Assembly (NCBI RefSeq): GCF_026339875.1
Contig: NZ_JAPEPZ010000001.1
Location: 3,968,001-4,032,000 of the forward strand
Source of the DNA: Streptomyces sp. NBC_01571
GTDB lineage: Bacteria; Actinomycetota; Actinomycetes; Streptomycetales; Streptomycetaceae
Reading direction: 5' to 3'
DNA length: 64,000 nt
Made by a program: the position numbers and the translations under genes. Position 1 is the first letter of the stretch. Each line of letters begins with the position of its first letter. The notes under the pieces were generated by a model. That model did no database searches. It saw only the letters and a program-made list of their open reading frames with translations, and was not told where the DNA came from. Positions 8,878 through 18,153 of this stretch are shown piece after piece.

Positions 8878-10143
8878 ATGAAACTGGCAGTAGTGGGCGG
8901 GGGCTCCACCTACACCCCTGAACTCATCGACGGCTTCGCCCGGTTGCGGGACACCCTGCCGGTCGAGGAACTGGTCCTCGTCGACCCGGCCCCCGAACGG
9001 CTGGAGCTGGTGGGCGGCCTCGCCCGGCGCATCTTCGCCAAGCAGGGACACCCGGGCCGGATCGTCACCACCGACGACCTGGACGCGGGCGTCGAAGGCG
9101 CCGACGCCGTGCTGCTCCAGCTGCGCGTCGGCGGCCAGGCCGCCCGCGAGCAGGACGAGACCTGGCCCCTGGAGTGCGGTTGCGTCGGCCAGGAGACGAC
9201 GGGCGCGGGCGGCCTCGCCAAGGCGCTGCGCACGGTGCCGGTGGTGCTGGACATCGCCGAGCGCGTCCGCCGCACCAACCCGAACGCCTGGATCATCGAC
9301 TTCACCAACCCCGTCGGGATCGTCACCCGCGCCCTGCTCCAGGCCGGACACCGGGCCGTCGGACTGTGCAACGTGGCGATCGGATTCCAGCGCAGGTTCG
9401 CCGCGATGCTCGGCGTCGCGCCGACGGACGTCCATCTGGACCACGTGGGCCTCAACCACCTCACCTGGGAAACCGGCGTGCGCCTGGGTGGCCCCGAGGG
9501 CGACAACGTGCTGCCGAAGCTGCTCGCCGAGCACGGCGACGCCCTCGCCGACGACCTGCGCCTGCCGCGCGACATCATCGACCGGCTGGGCGTCGTCCCG
9601 TCCTACTACCTGCGCTACTTCTACGCCCACGACGAGGTCGTACGAGAGCTGCGCACCAAGCCGTCGCGGGCCGCCGAGGTCGCCGAGATGGAACGGGAAC
9701 TGCTGAAGATGTACGGCGACCCGTCCCTCGACGAGAAGCCGGCGCTGCTCGCCAAGCGGGGCGGCGCCTACTACTCGGAGGCGGCCGTCGATCTCGCGGC
9801 CGCGCTGCTCGGCGGGGGCGGCAGCCCCTACCAGGTGGTGAACACGTACAACAAGGGCACGCTGCCGTTCCTGCCGGACGACGCCGTGATCGAGGTACAG
9901 GCGGCGGTCGGTCCGCACGGGCCGACACCCATGCCGGTGCAGCCCGTGGACCCGCTGTACGCCGGGCTGATGGCCAACGTCACCGCGTACGAGGACCTGG
10001 CGCTGGAGGCCGCCCTGCGCGGCGGCCGCGACCGGGTCTTCCGGGCCCTCCTCAGCCACCCCCTGGTCGGCCAGTACGCGTACGCCGACGCCCTGACCGA
10101 CCAGCTGATCGCGCACAACCGGGAGCACCTCGCGTGGGCATGA
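8878..10143 (+). CDS. csnH: Family GH4 6-phospho-beta-glycosidase CsnH
   Basis: Glycoside hydrolase family 4 enzyme, 421 aa, cytoplasmic. GH4 enzymes cleave (phospho)glycosides by an NAD-dependent redox mechanism with a divalent metal. Visible signatures are the N-terminal dinucleotide fold VVGGGSTYTPELI, the NPVGIVTRAL segment, and the metal ligands Cys in GLCNVAIGF and His in VGLNHLTWE. The start ATG 8878 is 2 bases after the csnG stop. In this operon it should trim imported glucosamine oligomers; whether it prefers phosphorylated substrates is inferred from the adjacent kinase. Confidence 0.9.
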   Translation: MKLAVVGGGSTYTPELIDGFARLRDTLPVEELVLVDPAPERLELVGGLARRIFAKQGHPGRIVTTDDLDAGVEGADAVLLQLRVGGQAAREQDETWPLECGCVGQETTGAGGLAKALRTVPVVLDIAERVRRTNPNAWIIDFTNPVGIVTRALLQAGHRAVGLCNVAIGFQRRFAAMLGVAPTDVHLDHVGLNHLTWETGVRLGGPEGDNVLPKLLAEHGDALADDLRLPRDIIDRLGVVPSYYLRYFYAHDEVVRELRTKPSRAAEVAEMERELLKMYGDPSLDEKPALLAKRGGAYYSEAAVDLAAALLGGGGSPYQVVNTYNKGTLPFLPDDAVIEVQAAVGPHGPTPMPVQPVDPLYAGLMANVTAYEDLALEAALRGGRDRVFRALLSHPLVGQYAYADALTDQLIAHNREHLAWA

Positions 10144-11153
10144 CCTCATCGGGATCCGAAGCCGGGACGGCCTCCGGGTCCGGCCCCGCGGGTCCGGTGC
10201 TCGCCATCGACGCGGGGAACAGCAAGACCGACGTCGCGGTGGTCGCGGCCGACGGCACGGTGCTCGCCACCGCGCGCGGCGGCGGGTTCCGGCCGCCGAC
10301 GGTCGGTGTCGACGTGGCCGTGGACGCGCTCGCCGAGGCGGTCGGCCTGGCCTTCGCCGACGCCGGGATCGCCTCGGTCGCCCATGTCTCGGCATGTCTG
10401 GCCAACGCCGATCTCCCGGTGGAGGAGGAGCAGTTGGCGGACGCGCTGCGGGCGCGTGCGTGGGGCGCCGGCGTGGTGGTGCGCAACGACACGTTCGCGA
10501 TCCTGCGGGCCGGGATCGCGGAGCCGCGCGGGGTCGCCGTGGTGTGCGGCGCCGGTATCAACTGCGTCGGCATGCTGCCCGACGGCCGCACCGCCCGCTT
10601 CCCCGCGCTGGGCCGCATCTCCGGTGACTGGGGCGGGGGTTGGGGGCTGGCCGAGGAGGCGCTGTGGCACGCGGCGCGGGCCGAGGACGGACGCGGCGGT
10701 CCTACGGCGCTGACCCGCACGCTGCCCGGCCACTTCGGGCTCGACTCCATGTACACGCTGATCGAGGCGCTGCATCTCGAACACATCGGGCAGGCGCGGC
10801 GGCACGAGCTGACGCCGGTGCTGTTCGCCACGGCCGTGGACGGGGATCCGGTGGCCCGTGCGCTCGTCGACCGGCTCGCCGACGAGGTCGTCGCGATGGC
10901 GACGGTGGCCCTGGCCCGGCTGGACCTCATGGACGAGGAGGCACCCGTCCTCCTCGGCGGCAGCATTCTCGCCGCGCGCCATCCCCAACTCGACGACCGC
11001 ATCCGCGAACTGCTCTCCGAGCGGACTCCCAAGGCGGTCCCCCAGGTGGTCACGGCCCGCCCCGTGCTCGGCGCCGCGCTGCTGGGCCTGGATCACATAG
11101 GTGCCGTGGGCGAGGCCCACACCCGCGTACGGGGGTTCTACGAGGGTTCCTGA
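10140..11153 (+). CDS. csnK: N-acetylglucosamine kinase-like sugar kinase CsnK
   Basis: Sugar kinase of the BadF/BadG/BcrA/BcrD ATPase-like family, which includes eukaryotic GlcNAc kinase, 337 aa. The phosphate-1 loop AIDAGNSKTDVAVV, adenosine-region GAGINCVG and the GGSILAARHPQLDDRI segment are clear. ATG 10140 overlaps the csnH stop as ATGA; GTG 10134 is in frame as an alternative. It is the last gene of the csn operon and probably phosphorylates glucosamine or its oligomers after uptake. A palindromic repeat follows the stop codon and may end the transcript. Confidence 0.88.
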   Translation: MTSSGSEAGTASGSGPAGPVLAIDAGNSKTDVAVVAADGTVLATARGGGFRPPTVGVDVAVDALAEAVGLAFADAGIASVAHVSACLANADLPVEEEQLADALRARAWGAGVVVRNDTFAILRAGIAEPRGVAVVCGAGINCVGMLPDGRTARFPALGRISGDWGGGWGLAEEALWHAARAEDGRGGPTALTRTLPGHFGLDSMYTLIEALHLEHIGQARRHELTPVLFATAVDGDPVARALVDRLADEVVAMATVALARLDLMDEEAPVLLGGSILAARHPQLDDRIRELLSERTPKAVPQVVTARPVLGAALLGLDHIGAVGEAHTRVRGFYEGS

Positions 11154-11158
11154 GGTCA

Positions 11159-11410
11159 CCCGCCCCTGGGGGCCGGCGCCCCCAGACCCCCGCTGTCGGC
11201 CTGAACGGCCTTGTCCTCAAACGCCGGACGGGCTGGAGATGCGAGCCCGCGCCGGATGGTTCCAGTCCGGGCTGGAGGTGTGAGGCTCGCTGAACGGCTG
11301 ACGGCCGGGGTCATGCATTTCAGCCCGTCCGGCGTTTGAGGACGAGCCCTTCGGGCGAGCGGGGGTCCAGGGGGCGGAGCCCCTTGGCGGGGGTCTGGGG
11401 GTGGAGCACC
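11159..11410. repeat. Interspersed palindromic Streptomyces repeat
   Basis: Two inverted arms of about 75-85 bp flank a centre of about 85 bp. The best-conserved core is CAGCCCGTCCGGCGTTTGAG at 11321-11340 plus GGAC; its reverse complement is at 11211-11235 (24 of 25 match). Both arms continue outward into G-runs of the form GCGGGGGTC..GGGGGCGG. I recognise this as a repeat found many times in Streptomyces intergenic regions, from memory of such genomes. The centre carries two diverged copies of a GGGCTGGAG(A/G)TG unit (11230 and 11270). It sits after csnK and could act as a terminator. Confidence 0.75.
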
Positions 11411-11628
11411 CAGGTACGGCCACCCGAGGCAAGGGAACCGAACGGATACCGAACGCGTATTCATGGTCAGGGGGATCCCGCACACCACACCGTCGGAATC
11501 CGAACAAGATCCAGTCAAGGCCTGTGCGGATGTCGGCCCCGGCGGCGATACTTGCGGCCGTGCACCTCCCCTCGCGCTCCCGCGCGCGCGGGGGACGGTG
11601 ACCGACGGATGACCATGGGGGAGGTCAA

Positions 11629-13080
11629 GTGACACACCCGCCGCAAGGCAGCACGGCACCACCACGGCCCACAGCCGGGGCCACGCCGGCCGTCCCGCCG
11701 CAGTCCGGCTCCCCCGCACCGCCGGGGAGACAGCCGGCGACGGCCCCGGACGCGATGCCCGCGCGCCGCACGGCCTGGGCCGAGGGCGTCGACCGGCTGC
11801 GCGCCGCGGCTACGACGGAGCCCGGCCGGCTCCGTATCATCGGCGCCGTACTCGCCCTGCTGGTCGTCGCGTTCGGCGCGGTCACCGCCTGGCAGACGAC
11901 GGAGCGTTCGGCGGCCGCGGACGACGTGCTGCACAGCAGTCAGCCGCTGAGCGCCGGCGCGGCGGACATCTACCGTTCCCTCGCGGACGCCAACACCGCG
12001 GCCTCCAGCGGCTTCCTGGCGGGCGGCCAGGAGACGGCGGCCTCCCGCGACCGGTACGAGAAGGACATCCGGACCGCGGCCCAGGGCCTGATCACCGCCG
12101 CGGCCAGTTCCGACCCCGGCTCCCCCTCCGCGCACACCATCACGAGGCTCAACCAGCTGCTGCCCGAGTACAAGGGCCTGGTCGAGCGGGCCCGTGCCAA
12201 CAACCGCCTGGGCTACCCGCTGGGCGGCGCCTACCTGCGGTACGCGAACGAGACGATGCAGGGGCAGATGCTCCCCGCGGCCAAGGACCTCTACGAGCGG
12301 GAGAACACGCGGCTGGGCGCCGACTACGCGGACGCCAAGCCCTACCCGTGGGCGGCCATCGGTCTCGGCGTGCTGGTGCTGGCGGGACTCGCCTGGGCCC
12401 AGCACCGCCACTACCAGCACACGAACCGGGTGCTGAACCAGGGCATGGTCGCCGCCACCGCCGCCTCGACGGTCGTCCTGCTCTGGCTCGTGGTCGGCCA
12501 CACCGTGGCCCGGGCCGAGCTGAACGCCTCGTACGACCACGGCGTCCGTTCGCTGAACGTGCTGCACGACGCCCGGATCGCGTCGCTGAACGCCCGGGGC
12601 AACGAGAACCTGACGCTGGTCAGCCGCGGTGCCGAGACCAAGGAGGTGTCGCCCACCGAGGTCGTGGACCGGTACGACTACGACTTCCAGCAGGACATGA
12701 AGACGCTCACCCAGGGGCTGGCCCTGGCGGCGGACCTCGCCGACGACAAGGCGGGCGAGGCCCCCGTGACCGCGGCGACCGGCAACATGAAGGTCTGGAA
12801 GGCCCGTCACCTGGACGCCCGCAAGGCCGACGACGACGGCAACTACCAGGGCGCGCTGGACAAGGTCATAGGCGCCAAGGGCGCGACGGGCGAGTGCTTC
12901 GACGGCGTCGACACCAACCTGGCGCTGGCACTGACGCACGAGGAGAGCGAGTTCAAGCGGGCGGCGGCCGACGGCCTGGGCGCGATGACCGGTCTGCCGG
13001 CCGGTGCGGCGGCCCTCGCGGTGCTGGCCGCCGCGGGCGCGCTGCTGGGTATCGGGCGCAGGCTTTCGGAGTACCGGTGA
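11629..13080 (+). CDS. GlnX-like four-helix membrane sensor protein
   Basis: Membrane protein of 483 aa with a cytoplasmic Pro/Thr-rich N-terminus (about 60 residues). There are four hydrophobic helices near residues 65-85, 242-258, 275-297 and 453-473, giving two extracytoplasmic domains of about 150 residues each. This topology and the place beside an amino-acid binding protein and a PknG-type kinase match mycobacterial GlnX, which relays amino-acid binding by GlnH to PknG. GTG 11629 is preceded by GGGGGAGG (11617-11624). The stop overlaps a possible GTG start of the next gene. Homology to GlnX is inferred from topology and context, not from an alignment. Confidence 0.7.
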   Translation: MTHPPQGSTAPPRPTAGATPAVPPQSGSPAPPGRQPATAPDAMPARRTAWAEGVDRLRAAATTEPGRLRIIGAVLALLVVAFGAVTAWQTTERSAAADDVLHSSQPLSAGAADIYRSLADANTAASSGFLAGGQETAASRDRYEKDIRTAAQGLITAAASSDPGSPSAHTITRLNQLLPEYKGLVERARANNRLGYPLGGAYLRYANETMQGQMLPAAKDLYERENTRLGADYADAKPYPWAAIGLGVLVLAGLAWAQHRHYQHTNRVLNQGMVAATAASTVVLLWLVVGHTVARAELNASYDHGVRSLNVLHDARIASLNARGNENLTLVSRGAETKEVSPTEVVDRYDYDFQQDMKTLTQGLALAADLADDKAGEAPVTAATGNMKVWKARHLDARKADDDGNYQGALDKVIGAKGATGECFDGVDTNLALALTHEESEFKRAAADGLGAMTGLPAGAAALAVLAAAGALLGIGRRLSEYR

Positions 13081-13094
13081 AAGGGGGCTCGGCG

Positions 13095-14111
13095 ATGACC
13101 GCACGGCGCCTGCGGGCGAGTCTGAAGGGCTGGGGTGGCGTGGGCGCGATGGCCGTCGCCCTGGTCGTCACCGCGGTCTTCGCCCTGCTGCTGCCGCTGA
13201 GCGGCGCCCGCGGGGAGGGCGGCGCGGACCTCGGCGGCCAGGGCGTGGCCCGGGGCACCCAGGCGAAGGCCGGCTCGTGCACCGACGGCACCGCGCAGGA
13301 CAAGAGCCCCGCGCCGTCCGGTGACGAGAGCGGCGACACGATCACGGCCATCAAGGAGCGCGGCTATCTGTCGGTCGGCGTCGACCAGAACAGCTACCGC
13401 TGGGGCTACCGCGATCCGAACAGCACCAAGAAGAGCAGTGACCTGGAGGGCTTCGACATCGATCTCGCGCACGAGATCGCGAAGGAGATCCTCGGCAGCC
13501 CGACGGCCGTCCGGTTCCACGCCATCCCCACCAACCAGCGCGTCCCGGCGATCAAGAACGGCCAGGTCGACATGGTGGTCCGCACCATGACGATCAACTG
13601 TGCCCGGCTGAAGGACGTCGCGTTCTCCGCCCCCTACTTCGTCACCGGCCAGCAGGTACTGGCCCCGAAGGCGTCGGCCATCGAGGGCTACGACGCGTCA
13701 CTGGCGAAGCAGCGGATCTGCACCGCGTCGGGATCCACGGCCCACGAGAAGCTGGCCGCCGACCAGAAGGCGGGCAAACTCGCCTCCTCCGCCGACATCT
13801 CCACCACCGTGCCGAACCAACTCGACTGCCTGGTAAGGCTGCAGCTCGGTGAGGTCGACGCCGTGGTGACCGACGGCGCGCTGGCCGCGAGCCAGGCCGC
13901 GCAGGACCCGACGGTCGAACTGAAGGGCAGCACCTTCACCACCGAGTACTACGGCGTGGCGATGAAGCGGGGCGCGGAGGATCTGGTACGCCGGGTCAAC
14001 CAGGTGCTGGTGGACTACGTCAAGAGCGGTGGCTGGCAGGCCTCGTACGACAAGTGGCTGTCCCCGACGCTGGGCGCGGACTCGCCGTCGTCGAAGCCAC
14101 CGGCGACGTGA
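13095..14111 (+). CDS. GlnH-like amino-acid-binding protein, membrane anchored
   Basis: Family-3 extracellular solute-binding protein (Asp/Glu/Gln type), 338 aa. A single hydrophobic segment (about residues 16-38) is followed by a polar linker and the SBP_bac_3 domain (GYLSVGVDQNSYRWGY, LEGFDIDLAHEIAKEI, NGQVDMVVRTMTINCARL). There is no lipobox cysteine, so the protein appears tethered by an N-terminal helix rather than by lipid. Four cysteines suggest two disulphides. ATG 13095 has AAGGGGG 7 bases upstream; GTG 13077, overlapping the previous stop, is an alternative. No permease or ATPase is nearby, so it is more likely a sensor for the membrane protein upstream than a transporter subunit. 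Confidence 0.85.
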   Translation: MTARRLRASLKGWGGVGAMAVALVVTAVFALLLPLSGARGEGGADLGGQGVARGTQAKAGSCTDGTAQDKSPAPSGDESGDTITAIKERGYLSVGVDQNSYRWGYRDPNSTKKSSDLEGFDIDLAHEIAKEILGSPTAVRFHAIPTNQRVPAIKNGQVDMVVRTMTINCARLKDVAFSAPYFVTGQQVLAPKASAIEGYDASLAKQRICTASGSTAHEKLAADQKAGKLASSADISTTVPNQLDCLVRLQLGEVDAVVTDGALAASQAAQDPTVELKGSTFTTEYYGVAMKRGAEDLVRRVNQVLVDYVKSGGWQASYDKWLSPTLGADSPSSKPPAT

Positions 14112-14225
14112 CACCGGCGGACACCTCGACGCAAGCCGCGGGGGCGACCGAGCTGATACGACTGGAGAGTTACCCCCGCGCACCGGACGGGCGCGCGGGA
14201 CACGACCGAGAGCGAGAGGTGATCG

Positions 14226-15551
14226 ATGGGCGTCACGGGACCCCCCGGGCCGGTGATGGACCGGGACGAGGTGGACCGTGCGCTGGCGCGGCTCGGCGCG
14301 GAGCACGAGGCCATCGAGACCTCGCTCCTCGCCCTGCAGGACCACGCGGGCCGCAGACTCCTCGAAGGCGCCGAGCTCACGGGCACGACCAAGGAGCGCT
14401 GGACGACCGCGGACGCGTCGATCACGCTGCTGTGGGCGTACTTCGACGCGTACACGGACGCGCTGCGCTCCGCCCGCGACATCCGTTCGCGGCGGCGCTG
14501 GTCGAGCCGTGAGGACCTGGTCGAGCTGACCGAGCTGCTGCGCGGCGCGAGCGTCACGGTCGCCGGCTCCGCCACCGCGACGGCGAACGCCCCGACGCTG
14601 TCCGGAGCGGGCCGGCTCAGCGAACAGTTCTCGCTGGCCGCCCTGGTGGAGCGGATGAACGAGTTGTACGCGACCTCGCTCGACATGGTCGTGACCGCGG
14701 ACGCCGTCTGGTCCGCGCTGCCCGCCCGGATCGATTTACTGGCCGCGGAGCTCCAGCGCACCCGCCAGCTCGCGCACTCCGTCGGCGTGCGCCCCGGTGA
14801 GCACCCGTCGGGTGACGATCTGGAGCGGATCACCCGGACGCTGACCACCCTGCGAGAACGGGTCGTCTCCGACCCGCTGGCCTTCTGGGTCCCCGCGCAG
14901 GGCAGTTCGGCGCCCGGCGGCGGCCGTCCGGACACGACGACGTACGACCGCGAGGCGCGCGCCCTGGAGGACGTGCGCCGGGAGATCGACGCGGTGCTCA
15001 CCGTCCGGCAGGACGCGGAGGCACGCCTGGTGCGGCTGCGCGACCTGCTCAGCCGCGCCGACCGCACCCTCGCGGAGGCGCGAAGCGCCCGCGGTGAGGT
15101 ACTGGCGAAGATCGCCGCGTCCGAGGTCCCCGCCGTCAGCGGCCCGCCGACCGCGCTGCAGGAGCAGCTGGCGACGGCCGCGGAGTACCGCAGACACGCC
15201 CAGTGGCATCGCCTCTCGCCGCTTCTGGAGGCCCTGGAGGAGAAGGCCGAGGACGAACTGCTGCGCGCCCGCGAGTCGTTGACCGCGGTCACCGCGCCGC
15301 TGGCGATCCGCGCGGAGCTGCGCGGGCGCCTCGACGCGTACAAGGCGAAGGTGGCACGGCACGGCCTCGCGGAGGATCCGTTCCTCATCGAGCGCTACGA
15401 CGCGGCGCGGCGCATGCTGTGGAGCGCGCCCTGCGATCTGCGGGTCGCGGAGGACGCGGTGCTGCGCTATCAGCGCGCGGCGGCCGATCTGCTGAGCCCG
15501 CGGGTGCCGGAGCAGGGCGGCCCCACCGACCGGAGAGGGCCCCAGGCGTGA
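14226..15551 (+). CDS. Coiled-coil protein of unknown function in the PknG-like cluster
   Basis: Cytoplasmic, Ala/Arg/Leu/Glu-rich, almost wholly helical protein of 441 aa with no signal peptide or membrane segment. Long heptad-like stretches occur around residues 15-50, 165-220, 240-290 and 320-370, so it probably forms extended coiled coils. I recognise no catalytic motif. ATG 14226 is preceded by GAGAGG (14214-14219). It lies between the binding protein and the kinase gene, 19 bases before the latter, which suggests a scaffold or regulatory subunit of the same pathway; this is inference from position only. Confidence 0.75.
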   Translation: MGVTGPPGPVMDRDEVDRALARLGAEHEAIETSLLALQDHAGRRLLEGAELTGTTKERWTTADASITLLWAYFDAYTDALRSARDIRSRRRWSSREDLVELTELLRGASVTVAGSATATANAPTLSGAGRLSEQFSLAALVERMNELYATSLDMVVTADAVWSALPARIDLLAAELQRTRQLAHSVGVRPGEHPSGDDLERITRTLTTLRERVVSDPLAFWVPAQGSSAPGGGRPDTTTYDREARALEDVRREIDAVLTVRQDAEARLVRLRDLLSRADRTLAEARSARGEVLAKIAASEVPAVSGPPTALQEQLATAAEYRRHAQWHRLSPLLEALEEKAEDELLRARESLTAVTAPLAIRAELRGRLDAYKAKVARHGLAEDPFLIERYDAARRMLWSAPCDLRVAEDAVLRYQRAAADLLSPRVPEQGGPTDRRGPQA

Positions 15552-15570
15552 GCGTTGAAGGTGATGCGGT

Positions 15571-18150
15571 GTGAGTGGACAGCCCGAGGGCGAGGAGCGG
15601 CGCACGTGCCAGCGGCCCGGTTGCCCGGGATCGTACGAGGACATGAGCGACGGCGAGCTGTACTGCGACACGTGCGGTCTGGCACCGGTCGTCTCGGCGA
15701 CCGGCATGGTGGGCTCGCCCCCGACCGGGATCACGGCCGGCGGGCGGGGTTCGCGCGGGTCCGGCAGCCGCAGCGCCCGCTCCGGTTCACCGGCCAGCTC
15801 CCGTACGTCGTCGCGCTCCTCGCAGTCCCGGCGCTCTGTCTCCGGCCGGCTGTCGCGCTCGGTGTCGGGCACGTCGACCGGCCGCTCGGTGTCGGTGCGC
15901 AGCTCCGGTTCGGCCACCGGCTCCAGTGGGCGCGGCCGGCTCGGCGCCGGTCTCGTGCAGGTCCCGGACGTACCGCGGCCCGACCCGCGCGCGATGGTCC
16001 AGGAGAACCCGGAGGTGCCCGAGCGCAAGCGGTTCTGCTCGCGCTCCGACTGCGGTGCGCCGGTGGGTCGTTCGCGGGGCGAGCGGACCGGCCGCACCGA
16101 GGGGTTCTGCACCAAGTGCGGTCACCCGTACTCGTTCGTGCCGAAGCTGCAGGCGGCCGACATCGTGCACGGCCAGTACGAGGTGGTGGGCTGCCTGGCT
16201 CACGGCGGCCTCGGCTGGGTCTACCTCGCCGTCGACCGCGCGGTCTCCGACCGCTGGGTGGTCCTCAAGGGCCTGCTGGACACGGGCGACCAGGACGCGA
16301 TGGAGGCGGCGATCTCCGAACGGCGCTTCCTCGCGGAGATCGAGCACGCCAACATCGTGCGGATCTACAACTTCGTCGAACACCTGGACCAGCGGACCGG
16401 GTCGCTGGACGGGTACATCGTGATGGAGTACGTCGGCGGCAAGTCCCTCAAGGAGATCGCCAACGGACGCCGGACGGCGGACGGCAAGCGCGATCCGCTG
16501 CCGGTGGAGCAGGCCTGCGCGTACGGGATCGAAGCCCTGGAGGCGCTCGGGCACCTGCACAGCCGCAACCTGCTGTACTGCGACTTCAAGGTCGACAACG
16601 CGATCCAGACCGAGGACCAGCTCAAGCTGATCGACATGGGCGCGGTGCGCAGGATGGACGACGAGGAGTCGGCCATCTACGGCACGGTCGGCTACCAGGC
16701 GCCGGAGGTGGCCGAGATCGGCCCGTCGGTCGCCTCCGACCTGTACACCGTCGCACGCACGCTCGCCGTCCTCACCTTCGACTTCCAGGGCTACACGAAC
16801 GTGTTCGTGGACTCCCTGCCGGATCCGGACACCATCGAGGTCTTCCGCCAGTACGAGTCGTTCTACCGGCTGCTGGTCCGCGCCACCGATCCCGACCCGG
16901 CCCGCCGGTTCGCCTCGGCGCAGGAGATGGCGGAGCAGCTGACGGGGGTGCTCAGGGAGGTCGTGTCCCTCCAGACGGGGCGTGCCCGCCCGGCGCTGTC
17001 CACGCTGTTCGGGCCCGAACTCAAGCTCACGGACACGGAGCTGTTCGGGAAGCTGGACGGGGACGTGTCGCGGCTGGGCCCACGGATCGTGCCGGTGAGA
17101 CGGAGAAGGGGCGTGCCGGCACCGCGGACGGGCGCCCACGGCACACCGGGCGCCGATGGCACGCCGGCGCTGCCGACGGCTCCCGCCCCCGCTCCGGTGA
17201 CCCTGGTCAAGCCGCTGAACGCCGCCGCCACGGCTCTCGCGCTGCCGGTCCCCCTCGTCGACCCGGGCGACCCCAACGCGGGCTTCCTCGCGGGCCTGAT
17301 GGCGTCCGCGCCCACCGAGCTGATCACCGCCCTGCAGGCGGCTCCCGCCGGCTCCCTGGAGCTGCGTCTGCGTGAGCTGCGGGCCCGGCTGGAGATGGGC
17401 GAGCCGACCGGTGCGGCCGGGGCGCTGGAAGCCCTGGAGGCGGACCATCCGGACGACTGGCGGGTGGTCTGGTACCGGGGCGTCGCGGCGCTCGCCACCG
17501 GGGAGCACGAGATCGCGGCGCTGTCCTTCGACGCGATCTACGACGCCTTCCCGGGTGAGCCCGCGCCGAAGCTGGCCCTCGGCCTGTGCGCGGAGGTGCT
17601 GGGGCAGCTGGACAACGCCGCCGAGTACTACCGCCTGGTGTGGACGACCGACCCCAGTTATGTCAGCTCGGCGTTCGGCCTGGCCCGCGTCCAGCTCGCG
17701 GCGGGCGACCGTCGTGGCTCCGTACGCACGCTGGAGTCCGTCCCGGAGTCGTCGATCCACTACACGGCGGCGCGGGTCGCGGCCGTGCGGGCGCGGCTGC
17801 GGCAGCGGCTGGCCGAGGAGGCCGCGGCAGCGCCGTTCCTGGACGATCTGACCGCCGCCGCGGGCCAGGTCGAGGCGCTGGACGGATACGGTCTGGACGC
17901 CGTGCGACGCGAGCAGTTGTCGACGGAAGTCCTCGGCTGCGCCCTGGACTGGGTACTCTCCGGTAGCCAGGGTTCCGTCCCGCACTCCGGTGGCGGACGG
18001 GTGCTGCTCGGCAGTGAGCTGGACGAGCGCGGTCTCCGCTTCGGTCTGGAGCGCTCGTACCGCACGCTGGCCCGGCTCGCGCGGGGCGGCGAGGAGAGGA
18101 TCGACCTGGTGGAACGTGCCAACCGTTACCGCCCCCGGACGTGGGTGTGA
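15571..18150 (+). CDS. PknG-like serine/threonine protein kinase with zinc ribbons and TPR-like tail
   Basis: Cytoplasmic kinase of 859 aa. Order: Cys-rich ribbon (residues about 10-35), Ser/Arg-rich linker, second Cys4 ribbon (about 150-190), kinase domain (about 200-470), Pro/Ala linker, TPR-like helical tail (about 590-850). Kinase motifs: glycine loop AHGGLGWVYLAV, ATP lysine 233 (VVLKGLL), catalytic loop LYCDFKVDN with Asp338, metal-binding Asp355 in LIDMGAV (DMG instead of DFG), then YGTVGYQAPEV. This layout (metal-binding N-terminus, kinase, TPR) is that of mycobacterial PknG, which phosphorylates the FHA protein GarA and controls glutamate metabolism. GTG 15571 is preceded by GAAGGTG. 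Neighbouring phosphatase and FHA genes support this role. Confidence 0.88.
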   Translation: MSGQPEGEERRTCQRPGCPGSYEDMSDGELYCDTCGLAPVVSATGMVGSPPTGITAGGRGSRGSGSRSARSGSPASSRTSSRSSQSRRSVSGRLSRSVSGTSTGRSVSVRSSGSATGSSGRGRLGAGLVQVPDVPRPDPRAMVQENPEVPERKRFCSRSDCGAPVGRSRGERTGRTEGFCTKCGHPYSFVPKLQAADIVHGQYEVVGCLAHGGLGWVYLAVDRAVSDRWVVLKGLLDTGDQDAMEAAISERRFLAEIEHANIVRIYNFVEHLDQRTGSLDGYIVMEYVGGKSLKEIANGRRTADGKRDPLPVEQACAYGIEALEALGHLHSRNLLYCDFKVDNAIQTEDQLKLIDMGAVRRMDDEESAIYGTVGYQAPEVAEIGPSVASDLYTVARTLAVLTFDFQGYTNVFVDSLPDPDTIEVFRQYESFYRLLVRATDPDPARRFASAQEMAEQLTGVLREVVSLQTGRARPALSTLFGPELKLTDTELFGKLDGDVSRLGPRIVPVRRRRGVPAPRTGAHGTPGADGTPALPTAPAPAPVTLVKPLNAAATALALPVPLVDPGDPNAGFLAGLMASAPTELITALQAAPAGSLELRLRELRARLEMGEPTGAAGALEALEADHPDDWRVVWYRGVAALATGEHEIAALSFDAIYDAFPGEPAPKLALGLCAEVLGQLDNAAEYYRLVWTTDPSYVSSAFGLARVQLAAGDRRGSVRTLESVPESSIHYTAARVAAVRARLRQRLAEEAAAAPFLDDLTAAAGQVEALDGYGLDAVRREQLSTEVLGCALDWVLSGSQGSVPHSGGGRVLLGSELDERGLRFGLERSYRTLARLARGGEERIDLVERANRYRPRTWV

Positions 18151-18153
18151 TTG

